This document shows, one piece after another, positions 31,570 through 42,400 of a stretch of DNA of 64,000 bases; the stretch's first letter is position 1, and every line of letters begins with the position of its first letter. A program made the translations under genes and the position numbers. Source of the stretch: Prorocentrum cordatum. Lineage: Eukaryota; Sar; Dinophyceae; Prorocentrales; Prorocentraceae. The stretch lies in contig CAUYUJ010009602.1 in NCBI GenBank assembly GCA_963575745.1, positions 325,001 to 389,000 of the forward strand, read 5' to 3'. Below the pieces are notes generated by a model. The model made no database searches. It worked only from the letters and a program-made list of their open reading frames with translations, and was not told the DNA's origin.

Positions 31570-32553
31570 TTAGCCCAGGCGCCCTCGAGACAGAGCGTCG
31601 GCGGGATTGAGCTCGCTGCACGTCCACCGAATATGGACCATCGACTTAGAACAGAACGAAAGCGCATATAGAGCTCCTGAAGGGCACGACAGCGGCGCGG
31701 CGAAGCAGCCCCCCCCCCCCCCCTTGCAACGACCAAGGACAAGGGGCACGTTATCAACGAAACAGTAAGAGGTGCTTCCCAAAGGAAGCGCGGAACTTCA
31801 GGATTTGCTTCATCCCCAGGAGGCACGCGCCCCCCTCCAGGGCCAGGATGTCGTCGGGAATTAGGGCCCTCGACGCAACGACGGGCGACCATAGGGCCTC
31901 ATCGAAGAATTCCTTGGCGTAGCTGCCCCCGTTTTGAGACGCAGCACGTGCCGCGTTCCAAAAGTGGGCGTTCATACGCTGCGCGTTGATTCAGCGTGTT
32001 GGCCCACGTTTTGGCGAACGTATCGCGCCAAACGTACGTCTTCACTCCATGGATTGAGCTCCGTATCAATACGGTACGCGTTGCTGTCTGCCAGGCCGCT
32101 CGGCGCCGCAGGCAGCGAGGCTGTGGCCGAGGCAGCGGAGGAGGGCAGAGGCTGAGGTCCGAGCGCTCTCTCCCGTGCTCTTAGCTGCCTCGACACGCCC
32201 GTCTTGATGCGCAACACGCTCCGTGCCCAAAGCGTCCGTGTCAATGCGGTGTGCGTTGGCACAACCTATTGGCACATAGTCTACGTGTTGAACTCCGTAA
32301 CAATACGCTACGCGTTGCAAGTTGCCTATCGGGGCAGCTGAGCCCGTGCTTTTTCAGCGCTCGCCAAACGGTAATGCCAACGTTCGCACTGAGGGCCATG
32401 CTGCGCTGCAAGACTGGACTGCACGGCCCACATCGCGGCCCCGACGCCGAACCCCGAGGCATCACTCATTCCGATGGCATCGCGCCAGTGGTTGCCGAGC
32501 TCCTGGTGCGGGAGCGGCAGCAGCGAACGAACCAGCCACAGCTCCCTCCTCAC
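31570..32553 (-). pseudogene. RNase H domain of DIRS-like element, interrupted by an insertion
   Basis: LWLVRSLLPLPHQELGNHWR then IGMSDASGFGVGAAMW (~32450) gives the first catalytic Asp region. After an interruption (~31980-32330) similarity resumes with ALIPDDILALEGGACLLG (catalytic Glu, ~31850) and CFVDNVPLVLGRCKGG (third Asp, ~31760). It ends with HIRWTCSELNPADALSRG (~31590), the usual RNase H terminus of DIRS-like pol. A C-run at ~31707-31725 adds a frameshift. Confidence 0.65.
31973..32320. repeat. four copies of a ~30-bp motif inserted in RNase H
   Basis: CAATACGSTACGCGTTG-type sequence occurs at ~31973-31988 (partial), 32060-32084, 32235-32259 and 32293-32318, several preceded by GAGCTCCGT/GAACTCCGT. 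Together they occupy the segment that breaks the RNase H frame. Confidence 0.6.
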
Positions 32554-32639
32554 CGTGGGCCAGAGGCGCGAGGTGGTGGGGGCGTCGGCCGCCGCGATGT
32601 CTGGGTAGACCGAGCTGAGGACGCAGAGCAGCTCCCGCC

Positions 32640-33434
32640 GGATGAGGCTCGCCCACGTGACGTGCCCAACGAAAGACGTCGAGCATCTTGCTGGAGCAGC
32701 AGCCGCGGCGCAGCACTGTGCCCAGCGCAGCTCTCAGCCGCCAAAGGTTGCGGCCTTCGATTTAGAGCCTGCGCCCCCCTCGGAGCGCCAGCCCCACCAG
32801 GACGGCATCGGCACGGGCGTCGGTCTCACGGTGGGCGGTCAGTCAGGACACAGCCGCGCAGGACGGTGGAGATATCATTCCTCCGCCGCGTCATCTCGCT
32901 GGCGTCGTGGCCGAGCACGTAGAAGTTGTCCACGTAGCCCGCAGCGCTGGTGGAGGTCATGTTCAGGATGGGATCGCCGCGGCGCCATCCTCGACGATCT
33001 GAGAATCCAAGGAGCCGGCGAGCGAGATGGCCCGCACGGTGGCAGCTTGGCCAAAGTGCACATGCCCACGACCAGCCCAGGCGGCAGGGCGGTGCGTCAC
33101 GGCGAGAGGTCGGGCCCCTGCGGGGAGGGGCCGCCCGTCGAGCGGGGTGGCGCCCGCCAGCGCGGAGAACGCAGGGACGACAGGGCGAAGCATAATCGGC
33201 CAGGCCATCCATGGGCCGAAGACGGCAGAAGGGCGTTGTCCAGGACCCCCGCGGCCACGCTGGGCGGGGATGGGATGGGCCGACCGTCGAGCGGAGTAAC
33301 ACCCGCCAGCGTGGAGAACAGGGCCAGCAGGGTGCAGCAGTCGGCCAGGCCATCCATGGGCCCGAGACGGGAGCCAATGCAAACGGGGGTGTTGGGTACA
33401 GGTGTTGCTCTGCTGTCTGTCTGTCTTCACCCAC
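32640..33434 (-). pseudogene. reverse transcriptase domain of DIRS-like element
   Basis: Motif B is GWSWAC...H at about 33060 on the plus coordinates. Motif C is GYVDNFYVLG (~32930-32960), a YVDN variant of YxDD that is usual in DIRS-like RTs. Downstream, LDVFVGHVTWASLIRREL and SRLWPTVRREL are split between frames but match the thumb/connection before RNase H. Motif A is not recognised because a ~150-bp tandem duplication covers that region. Confidence 0.55.
33120..33372. repeat. ~150-bp tandem duplication inside the RT remnant
   Basis: CCGTCGAGCGG...CCCGCCAGCG.GGAGAAC...CGGCCAGGCCATCCATGGGCC occurs at ~33131-33218 and ~33281-33361. Each copy repeats an RT-frame segment with PMDGLAD. Confidence 0.7.
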
Positions 33435-33818
33435 ACCTACTTTGCGATGCTTGCTGGTACAACTGTGGCCCGCTTGCCCTCTTCTTCGCGTGAGCCTCCC
33501 GGGGTCCTTGCTGTTTTGTTCTTGCTGTCTTTGCTCTCGCGCAAACCCTTCAAGGCTTGTCTCGAGCTCCTGCCTGGCGCCCTGTGTGCCCGAAGAAAGA
33601 GGGGCCCCTGTGCTCGCGAGGGCACGAGGTCTGCCGTCGTGCCCTAACTACCTGCTCCTACTTCTTCTTGGTGCGCTGCAAGTCAGAGCGACGGATCTTG
33701 CAGGATCCTGCAGGGCCAGGGTTTCATCATCGGTCCCCTAGGGACATGACCGGCGGCAAACGTGCCAACAACGGGGCGCCCGAGGCAGATGCTCGAACAC
33801 CCAACCGAATCAGAAGCA

Positions 33819-36266
33819 TCATGAGGCGCTGCACAGGATGCGGGCCGCAGTGCGGCCAGGAAAGAGGCACAGACGACTGCAGCACCGATGGCAAGCAGTC
33901 AATCTGCCGCCAGCCGAAAAGCGGGTTGTGTCACCAGGACTGCTACAAGAAGTGACAGAGCTCGTGCACGATCCGCTGAACGAATCAGTCGGAGTCGGCA
34001 GACTCCCAGCCCACTTTCGCCTCGATAGGTGCTTCGCCCTCCTCGCAAGCAAGGGGCACACCAGTCTGCCCATCCACAGGCGTCGCCCCACTCTCACTAC
34101 CCCATCTCCCCACCTCCGTTTGGAGGACGCGCGCAGCGATCGCCTCCCCAGCAAAGACAGCGGAGGGGTCAACGCACGAAGAGGGGGGGCGGCGGCAGGC
34201 GACGCCTGCATCTCACCCAGGACGAGTCCTTGGGTGGGGGCTACAAAACCAACAGACGCTCCAGCGCTCTGAGGAGCATCGGCATCCTGGCGGGCGAAGG
34301 GAGACCCAGCTTGCCTCGGTGCAGGCTCCGCCCAGCTCTCGTTACCCACGCTCCCCTCCTCCGACTGGAGGTGACGCGCAGCTTCCTCCTCCGCGTCGAA
34401 GTCAGCCGAGGAGTCCGCGTGCGCGGGGGGGGTGGCAGCGGCAGGCAGTGCCTGTCTCCCACCAAGGTCCAGGCCGTGTGCGGGAGCGGCCAAGCTCGCA
34501 GCTGCGACCTCCCCCTGTACAGGCGCAGAAGTGTGGCCCGCATTGGCTTCGCGTGCCTCAATGCGCGCCAGCAGCGCAAACATGCCTTGGGTCGAGACGA
34601 GACCCGCTGGTGTTGCCATGGAGGCTCCGACCTCTCGTGGCGGAGGCTGCCAGGCTGCGAAGCACAAGTACGCAGCTCCTCTGCGTGAGCTGCTCGTGAG
34701 CCTAGATGCATCACGGTAGTGTGGATACAGACCTTCGCATATACGTCGCAACGTAGTCGGAGCTCCTGCCAAACGCCGCTGACTGCACTCCTGCCCTAAC
34801 TTGTGACAGCGACTCGAGGTGCAGGTTCCGCAAACCGAACAAAAGAACAGCATCTTCTCAGCATCACCTTTGAGTACACTGCAGTGTGCCAGAGTGTGCC
34901 CGAGAGAAAAGTCAAGGGTTTTGCGCCACGTGCTGCTCATGCCTTTACAACCGAGCATGAGTCTGGAAGACGGGTCTCACCAAAGAGCCAGGCAATGCAG
35001 GCAACGATCTCTTCCGTGCTCGAGATCCTGCCACGCATGCCAGCCCCCTGATATTAAAAGCTGTGTCCTGGGCCCCACACTCAAACGCTCGAACCGATCC
35101 GGAGGAAAGGCAGACAAAACTTACCACCGACGCGTGCAATGACACGGAGCATGTTACATCTCCTGTCCACATCCTCAATTTCGAGCGGGGAAGGCTGGGG
35201 GTGAGAGAGGAGCGCTTTCTTGGCCTGGACATCTGCATGCCAGCTCCCCAGTGCAATACGTCGCTCCTCGTCGGGTAGGGCATCTATGACGGCCCGTTCA
35301 CGGTGGGCAGGGTGTGTGGATGACTGGAGCTGCATGACCCGACTCCTCGTGCAGCAGCGATCCACGCCGAAGTCCAGCGTAACGATGCTTGCTTGAAACT
35401 TGGTGCGCAGTGTCTGCACGGCAGAGCTTGATAACCGTCATACTGTCCCCGTACCTGCTCCCCCCAAATTTCTGAAACATGGGAAGCAGTGCCATGGCCT
35501 GATGCTCCGCGGCCTGGGACGTTTGCGGCAAGGTGTCGAGCACCGTGCCTCGAACGATGGCAACCATCTCATCAACGCCAGGTCCCAAGAAGATCCAGTA
35601 GGAAGCCCGAGACACCTCACGAATAGTGTGGCGAACCGCGGAACCGTCAACGCAAACATTGAGCCCCCGCAGATCGATGGAATCCCAAGGCACGGCAACG
35701 CCAGAGGCATCACACAGTGTTGGGTCAGGATCCGTGGCAGGGGGGGGAAGGGTGGATTCGGGATGGTCCCATTTCATCTCATCGAAGAACAACCTGTCGT
35801 CACTCTCAAGGGCCTCGGCGTGCCACTCCACAGGCACCCCCTCCAGAGCATCCGCTCGAGCTTGAGCGGCCGCAGGGTGCATGCACTGCCAAAGTCGATG
35901 GCGCACCCCATCAGGTTGCCCACAAAGAGGGCACAAACCGTTTGCCTGATACCCGCACGAGCGGGCTCGAGTGCGTGTCCACACGCCTCTGCAAAACAGG
36001 TGAGAGCAAGATACTTCTCTCGCGGGCTGAGACCTTTCGCTTGGGCTCCGAGGGCCTTTTGGAGGGGGTCCACAAACGCGGGTCCCGCCGAACCCAGGGG
36101 TGCACGCCACTAAGGCCCGCTCGTGGACCCGTTGGGTGGCCAGGTCCAGCAAATGGGAAAGCATGGATGGAGAAGTATACCCCATATGGATTTCCTTCCC
36201 CCTGTCATCGCGGAAAGTCAGCGCCGACGTGGAAACCCATCCCAGCCTATGGAGGCTGAGGTGCAT
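33819..36266 (-). pseudogene. 3' part of a LINE polyprotein: zinc knuckle, RNase H, Cys-rich tail
   Basis: In a 322-residue frame starting at 36266, residues 112-128 are a zinc knuckle, CPLCGQPDGVRHRLWQC. Residues 203-255 begin an RNase H domain (NVCVDGSAV with catalytic D207; SQAAEH with E254). A second frame (35419-35081) continues it with WHADVQAKKALLSHPQPSPL. A third (34958 downward) holds HTLAHCSVLKGDAEKMLFFC and SVCGTCTSSRCHKLGQEC, the Cys-rich module that ends many dinoflagellate LINE proteins, then an Ala/Pro-rich tail. RT is absent, so the copy is truncated at its 5' side and frameshifted. Confidence 0.65.
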
Positions 36267-36339
36267 GCGTTGAATGGGGCCCCTGGAATTGCGCCAGGTG
36301 ACCTGGTCATCGAACGGGATGGTCGACCCGCCCCGACCT

Positions 36340-36560
36340 TCAACGACCCGCCCCGACCCGCTCCGACCCGCCCCGACCCGCCCCGACCCGCCGGTTGGGT
36401 TCGGAGGGCCACCTGGTTCCGGTTCGGTTCCGGTTCTGGTTCGGTTCGGTTCACCCCGGTTCGGTTCTGAACGAATTCGGTTCGGTCCGGTTCGGTTTTG
36501 ATTTTTCTTGTTTTGGTCCAGTTCGGCTCGGTTCGGCCACGGTTATCCGTTATCGGTTCG
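36340..36560. repeat. CCGCCCCGAC and GGTTC minisatellites
   Basis: ~36340-36400 repeats CCCGMCCCGA-type 10-mers. ~36415-36560 repeats the pentamer GGTTC with CCGGTTC variants. They separate the LINE fragment from the next DIRS-like fragment. Confidence 0.85.
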
Positions 36561-37354
36561 GCTTGGTCCCTTCATGCTCGTGGAAGGATCATGTTGGGAA
36601 AAAGGCATCGGGTCACAAAAAACCTTCCGATCCTCTGATTGGAGTTGGAGGTCAGTTTGGAAAGCAGCATCCCACACCGATGAAGTCGCCGAACAAACTC
36701 GCCGTACAAAATCGAGCCCTTGGTCAACCAGATTGTTGACGAAGGGGCCAGAGGGGCAAGCATGTTGGGCGCCGTGCCAGGCCTCCTCGGGGATGTCGAG
36801 CAAGTGATGTCGCCAGTCTCGGGCCCAATCAGCATCTCCCTGAGACAGGCAGCCCAGCATATCCATAGGGCTGGAACCAACCTCAGGCCAGGAGACCAGC
36901 TCCTTGGAGTACGGGACGCGGGCCCCACCGTCGTCGAGTAGACGGCAGAGCCGTTGAGAAGCTCGCGGAGGGCTTCTTCAGCAAAGCCGGACTCGCTAGG
37001 CTTCACACCCATGCCGAGGTAGCAGTCCTTCAAAAAGTTCAGGCTGGACTGCTGGCCGAGGTTGGAGGATGCCGAGGGAAGCTCGCCCGAGTAACCGTAG
37101 AGGCGGTTGAGAGCGACCACCCCGTCGTCGTTGGCCCAGCGCTGAAGGAAGTCCGAGCGGCGGCTACGCTGCTGGACCGCCCTGCGCGGGATCCGAGTAA
37201 AGGGCTCGCGGTGCCGTCGGGCCACGCGAGGAATGAGAAAAAGTTCAGAATAACGAGGGCCATCGCGGGCGGCATAGTGGCCACGAGAAAGGGCCGACGT
37301 CTCGAACTCCGGCGCGACAGGCATCCTCAAGTCCTGCCGCGCGCTGTTCTTCAC
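36543..37354 (-). pseudogene. N-terminal segment of a second DIRS-like RT polyprotein
   Basis: A minus-strand frame from 37354 has ANDDGVVALNRLYG, NFLKDCYLGMGVKP and EEALRELLNGSAVY. An overlapping frame then has ARDWRHHLLDIPEEAWHGAQ and FVNNLVDQGLDFVRR. This layout (short helical N-terminus, EALRELL, then a stretch leading to the RT) resembles what I know of dinoflagellate DIRS-like pol proteins. The RT core is missing; the fragment ends at the GGTTC minisatellite. It is a separate copy from the 29.6-33.5 kb element. Confidence 0.45.
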
Positions 37355-37735
37355 CTATTGTCCTTGTCCTTGTCGTTATCGTGATCGCCGTCGTCAACCT
37401 CGCCGTCGTCATCGCCATCCTTACTCATCCCTCTGACCATCCTTCTCTTCCCCCTCCCACTCCTGCTCCTCCTTCGATCTTGAACCCATCGCCAGTGAGC
37501 TCGAGCTGCGTGTCTCGGCGACTAGTTCCAGCCATGGCCAAGAGCATCCACGAGCTGCTGCTGGTCGCATTGGGAAGCGTCGTGGAGGTTCTGCTCGAAA
37601 GGTGCATCGGGAGACGGGAATTGTCTACCACCCTGCCTGCACAGGCAAAGTGTAGGCGCAGATCTTCATGTAGATCGACCCCCCCCCTAAGCCAGGAGGC
37701 CACATCCGACCAAGATCCACGCCCGAAATGGTACT

Positions 37736-38929
37736 GTGGGGGTGTGGTGGTGGTGGTGGTGCTGGAGTTGTTCATCCTCTGTCAGGTGCAACCACTTGCA
37801 GCTGTTCTGGGGAATCATCGCTATTACGGCGGTGTTCTATTCATACGTCGCGGCGTTGATTGCCTCAGTCGCCGCGCTATTCGCATGGCTGGCCTCCATG
37901 GCACGACCGCCATCGCCTTTGCCGCGCTACAAGGGTCAACTAGACGTGTATCTGGGCCGGTCACACAGGGCTTCAACCCTGACGCCTGACATGACTTCAA
38001 ACAATAACGTATCCATTGCTTCGTTTCGGAGCCAGATGGTCGTTGCCTACAGGAAGGCAGAGACACATTTTGCTTCACCTTCCGCTCGCATCATTGTCGC
38101 CACATCGACAAACTTGCAGGACTGGGAAACTGTTTGGGAGTACACCACTGGCAAAGACGATTTGAGGGAGGTTCTCTTGTGGGAGTTCAAGGGCAAACTA
38201 TTTCTATACTTTGCTTGCCTGGCTCCCCAAAAGAAGGGGTTTGCTCCTCGCGGCATGCATTGGACAGTGACCTCTGACCTTCAAAGTTGGGCCGACCCTG
38301 TGGCTATGGGCAGGGCTGCTGAAATCACTTGGGATATTAAAGTCCATGAGGACCAGGCATACAAAGTGGGATACATAGGCAACCACTATGCAGCCGACGC
38401 AGAGTTGACTGTTGTCTTTGAGAAGTCACGGGACGGCGTAAATTGGCAGCCTGTAGGTAAGGACCTCGCAGTGTACGTGGGTGGCATCAGTGAAGTGTCC
38501 TTCGCTTTTACGGCATGTGGCGATTTGGTGGCGATCGGTCGCAACGAGGATGGCGACCGTACAGGTTTCGGCTCTCAGATGTTTTTCGCACGCAAGGACG
38601 ACCTTGGGACTTGGGTGTCATTGAAGGATTCTCTGCCCTACCGTTTCGACTCTCCTCGCTTGGTGTCGATGGAGGGGCAATTTGTTCTGTTTGCACGGTA
38701 CGCCCCCCATGCATACAATGCAATGCCAAAGTGGTTCCCATTTGGGTTGCAGCGGTTCTTGAACCTCATCATCTACTCTGCCAGGCCTAAGAGTGCTGCA
38801 GTCTATCCAGCTGCCTTCGGCAAGTCCCGCCACTGTGCCAGCCCAACCTTGTCGGCGGCACCTGGCCAAAGGGGCCTTAGAGACCGTCGCGTGCGACACC
38901 TTATATGTCCAGCGTTGGGAGAGCCATGA
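37736..38929 (+). CDS. membrane-anchored beta-propeller protein (sialidase/glycosidase-like fold), ends uncertain
   Basis: A hydrophobic segment (residues ~23-55, FWGIIAITAVFYSYVAALIA...) precedes a ~290-residue domain with four Asp-box-like turns: STNLQDW (124-130), TSDLQSW (179-185), SRDGVNW (231-237) and KDDLGTW (287-293). Conserved-looking acidic and basic residues include DDLRE (141-145), YVGGISE (247-253), RNEDGD (269-274) and DSPR (305-308). These suggest a five-bladed propeller of the sialidase/GH32-43 type, probably facing the lumen or exterior. The poly-Trp N-terminus comes from a GTG run and is unlikely to be real. Similarity appears to stop near SARPKSAAVY (~38805), so the last ~40 residues may be intron read-through. 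Activity is not established. Confidence 0.55.
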   Translation: MGVWWWWWCWSCSSSVRCNHLQLFWGIIAITAVFYSYVAALIASVAALFAWLASMARPPSPLPRYKGQLDVYLGRSHRASTLTPDMTSNNNVSIASFRSQMVVAYRKAETHFASPSARIIVATSTNLQDWETVWEYTTGKDDLREVLLWEFKGKLFLYFACLAPQKKGFAPRGMHWTVTSDLQSWADPVAMGRAAEITWDIKVHEDQAYKVGYIGNHYAADAELTVVFEKSRDGVNWQPVGKDLAVYVGGISEVSFAFTACGDLVAIGRNEDGDRTGFGSQMFFARKDDLGTWVSLKDSLPYRFDSPRLVSMEGQFVLFARYAPHAYNAMPKWFPFGLQRFLNLIIYSARPKSAAVYPAAFGKSRHCASPTLSAAPGQRGLRDRRVRHLICPALGEP

Positions 38930-39029
38930 TGAGGACGATTGGAAGTGTGAAGATGATTGGGATGATAGCGATGTTGCTGATGATGATTGTGATGATGGAA
39001 ATTGCTGGTTTTGACGATGTTGTTGGTGA

Positions 39030-39059
39030 TGGTGATGATGATGATGATGATACTGAGGA

Positions 39060-39095
<36 letters not shown>

Positions 39096-39525
39096 TGATG
39101 ATGATGATGATGATGATGATGCTGATGGTGATGGTGATGGTGATGGTGATGGTGCTGATGATGGTGGTGATGTTGATGATGATGATGATGGTAATGATGA
39201 TCAGCATGATGATCAGTATTGTAAGCATGATGACCATGATCGTCGTGATAATCATGAAGATCGTGGTGATGGGGGTGATGATGTTGATGAGTATGATGAT
39301 GTGGATGGTGGTGGTGTGATTGTGCTGGTGGTGGCGGGGGTGGTGGTGATGGGGATGGTGGTGGTGAGGATGGTGGTGATGATGGTGATGATGAATATGC
39401 TGGTCATGCGGATGATGACCATGCTGCTGATGATGTTGGTGGTGATGTTGATGGTTGTGGTGGCGATGGTTGTGATATCATGATGGCGGTGGTGATGGTA
39501 ATGGTGGTGATAATGATGAGGAGGA
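39030..39525. repeat. (GAT)n/(GAC)n triplet array
   Basis: About 480 bp of GAT, GAC and GGT triplets just downstream of the propeller gene, ending in GGA triplets (39518-39550). Confidence 0.95.
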
Positions 39526-39799
39526 GGAGGGTGGAGGAGGAGGAGGAGGACGGGGGGAGGAGCAGCAGGACGAGGTGCAAGTGTAGGAAGAGCAGGAGGA
39601 GGCGTAGCAGGAGGAGGAATAGGAAGGCCGTCACATGCATGTGACACCTGTCGTCTTCACTATTTGAAGAGCTCTCACGGAACTCGTCTGATCCGTCTTG
39701 GGATTGTGTTGATTTTCAGTGTAAGGGAGAGGTCCCTTGGGGCCCTCGTAGGCCGTCTTGGGTGGTTCCTGACTCGACGTAGACGAGGCTTTCCTCAAA

Positions 39800-40146
39800 G
39801 ATTTGTCACGCAGAGAACTGGGCGGAGCCACGGGCGAACTGGAGCGCATTGCGCGTTTCATTCTGCCTCCTGGCAGCGCTGCGAACTACGACGAGTCACG
39901 ACGCGCTCTAAAATGTATCAAGGCTGGCACTGGGGCCAAGGATGCCCCGCGAGCCTTCTCCCTCGAGCTTAAGAGACCACAGAGTGCATCAGCCTCAAAC
40001 CCATGTCCTACGAAGTGGAGTTCGAGGCCACCAAGGACCTGCTGACAGCCAGGCACGCGGACGACACAAATATGCGCGGCGAGGAGTCCGCATAGAGGCC
40101 CACGTCAAACAAGTCAGGCAGGTATTTGGCAAGCGCAAGTTGAATT
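39800..40146 (+). pseudogene. Ty1/copia RT fragment, 5' half
   Basis: ALKCIKAGTGAKDAPRAFSL (~39905-39965) is the LKDAPRAF motif of copia-type RT. After a frame change, ISLKPMSYEVEFEATKDLLT leads to ARHADDTNMRGEE (~40045), where HADD replaces YVDD. It ends with HVKQVRQVFGKRKLN (~40100-40146). Sequence that should follow in the protein begins only at ~42530. Confidence 0.65.
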
Positions 40147-40479
40147 AATCCGACGGTAGGACCCCGCACGAAAATCTGTTTTGCTCGCCCTTTGCCCTGT
40201 CCTCCTCGCCCTGGTGGACACCCTCCTTTCGTTCTCTGCTCTGCCCTCTCTTCCTCCTTACATTTATCCCGTCCTCCTCTCCTTTTTCATCCTCCTCCTC
40301 CTTCTCCACCTCCTCATCATCGCCTTCCCCATGCCCCATGCCCCTTCCTCATCCTCCTACCCCTTCTCCATGTGCACCTCCCTTTCCCCCTAGTCGAGGC
40401 GAGCAAATCGATTTTCCTCGGCGCCGTCGCCGCCTCGGCTTGCGCGCGCGCGCGTTCGCCGACGGCTGGATCACGAAGC

Positions 40480-40590
40480 CTTTGGGGCAACCCCGCGGGC
40501 CATGCCTTTGGGGCAACCCCGCGGGCCGCTGAGGCGCGCGGGCAGGCCGTCGGGACAACCCCGCGGGCCGGGCAGTTGGGAACACCCCGC
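40480..40590. repeat. GGGGCAACCCCGCGGGCC tandem repeats
   Basis: Four imperfect copies at ~30-bp spacing; each can form a GGGG/CCCC hairpin. Confidence 0.75.
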
Positions 40591-40609
40591 CGGCCTCGAG
40601 GTAAGCGCG

Positions 40610-41149
40610 GCCGCGCTCAGGCGGGGGGCAGCGCGAAGCCCAGCCGTGCTGCGAGCTGCCCCGCCTCAGCCCTGAAGGTCTTCGCTTTCTCATTGAGTTT
40701 CTTGAGCGTTTTCCACAACGGCGCCGGCGGCCCGCGTTCCAGAAATTCACGCGAAGGCGGCCGCATGACCAACGTGTTCCGCACGCACGTGGCGCGGGGA
40801 ATACGACGTACAGGTGCAGCCACAACTTTTCGTCCGACATGCCCGTGCGGCCAGCTTTCTCATCGCTCGCGCAATTAATGGCAAGGCCCTTGCACAACGT
40901 TTGGCCTTGCGACAGCGTGGAGGCGAGGTAGGACGCGTGCGCCACGGTGAACCCCGAGCGGCGCACGACGTGCGGCCCCGAGCTCTGCCACGAGAGCTCC
41001 TGCTCGCCGGGCCTGAACATGAGCAAGCTCCTCACCCGCGCCTCGGCCTCGCCGTCGTCGTCGGCGCCATGTCGCAGCAGCTCGGCAACCTCCTGGTAGA
41101 TCGGAGACTCCTTGAAGCCACGCACCTGCAGCCAGGTTCCATGCCTCAA
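40610..41149 (-). other. open frame of unknown origin
   Basis: A minus-strand frame starting at 41149 reads RGFKESPIYQEVAELLRHG and later LAINCASDEKAGRTGMSDEK with low repeat content, unlike most spurious frames here. I do not recognise the family; it may be a decayed transposon protein within the insertion. Later residues become Arg-rich and are probably spurious. Confidence 0.25.
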
Positions 41150-41269
41150 GTAGCGGGGGCGAAAAAGTTGTTTTCACGCGCATTCCCCGCACTCCGCGGG
41201 AGGCCCGAGGAGCCCAAAACTGACGACATTCACAGGATTCGCACGACCCCGCTCGGATGACCACGACAA

Positions 41270-42296
41270 AATGCGAGCCCCATAGGGAGGGGTCTCCCGC
41301 CTGCGTTTTCTTCACAAGTCGCTCACAGACGAGGTTCCTGCTCGAGACTTTTTCCATATTCGAACCTCACGCGCCCAAAAGTGATAACAGTTGCACGGTT
41401 CCGATGACATTTCCGGAGTACCAACATGATCTGCGGGCCCCATACGGGGGGGCTCCCGCCTGAGACCTTTTCGCAGTTCACTCACAGACGAGGCTCCCGT
41501 TTGATATTTCCTTGTTTCACATTCGTGCTTCAGGAGGCCAAAAGTGACGACAGTTACAGGATCCCGATGACCCATTCGGGTTACCAAACGTGAATTGCGG
41601 GCCCCGTAGGGCGGGGGCTCCCGCCTGAGATTTCCTCACAGTTCACTCACAGACGAGGCTCCCGCTTGAGAGTTCCCCCATATTCAAGCTTGAGGAGGCC
41701 AAAAGTGACGACATCTACATGGTTCCGATGACCCCTTTCGGATTACTCACATGAAGTGCAGGCGGGTTCCATAAGGAGGGGGCTCCCGCCGGAGATTGCC
41801 TCGCAATTCACTCACTGACGAGGCTCCCGTTCGAGACTTCCTCCATCTTCAAGCCTGAGGAGGCCAAAAGAGACGACATTTAGACGGTTCCGACCCGTTC
41901 GGATTACCAACATGAAGCGCGGGCCCCATAGGGAGGAGGCTCCCGCCGGAGACTTCCTCACAGTTCACTCACAGACGAGGTTCCCGCTCGAGAGTTCCTC
42001 CATATTCAAGCCTGAGGCCAAAACTGACGACAGTCACTCGGTTCCGGTGACCCGGTCGGATTACCAACATGAAGCGCGGGCCCCATAGGGAGGGGATTCC
42101 CGCCTGAGACTTCCTCGCTATTCACTCGCAGACGAGGCTCCCGCTCGAGACATCCTCCATCATCAAGCCTGAGGATGCCCAAAGTGATGACAGTTGCACG
42201 GTTCCGATGACATTTTCGGATTGCCAACATGAAGTGCGGGCTCCATAGGGAGGGGGTTCCCGCCTGAGACCTCCTCGCAATTCATTCAAAGATGAA
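41270..42296. repeat. ~147-167-bp tandem array, seven diverged copies
   Basis: The landmark CATAGGGAGG/variants, followed by GGCTCCCGCC, recurs at 41281, 41441, 41605, 41770, 41937, 42084 and 42244. Each unit also has CACAGACGAGGCTCCCG, CTCCATATTCAAGC, GGCCAAAAGTGACGACA and GGTTCCGATGACC. No coding frame is maintained. Confidence 0.85.
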
Positions 42297-42299
42297 TGA

Positions 42300-42400
42300 G
42301 TGTGCAAGTGATGACGACGATGGTGATGATAGAGTGCGTGAGTGGGTGGGCGAGTGAGTGGGTGAGTGGGTGAAAGTGAGTGATCATGGCGCGTGAGTAA
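42300..42400. repeat. GTGAGTGGGTGA-type repeat
   Basis: Short GAGTG/GGGTGA words with GATGACGACGATGG at the 5' side, immediately after the tandem array. Confidence 0.6.

Larger units (their letters stand above)
29605..33493 (-). mobile_element. decayed DIRS-like retroelement: RT, RNase H, tyrosine recombinase, methyltransferase-like domain
   Basis: Read on the minus strand from ~33.45 to 29.6 kb, four enzyme modules appear in the order typical of DIRS/YR retrotransposons plus a terminal methylase: RT, RNase H, tyrosine recombinase, DCM-like methyltransferase. Each needs frame changes and one catalytic residue is substituted, so the copy is not active. Terminal repeats were not identified, so both ends are approximate. 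DIRS elements in other eukaryotes often encode a methylase, but of N6-adenine type; the motifs here are those of C5-cytosine enzymes. Confidence 0.7.

Noticed and set aside
41270-42296. CRISPR-like array
   Set aside because: Seven diverged ~160-bp units without short identical repeats and unique spacers; the context is eukaryotic.
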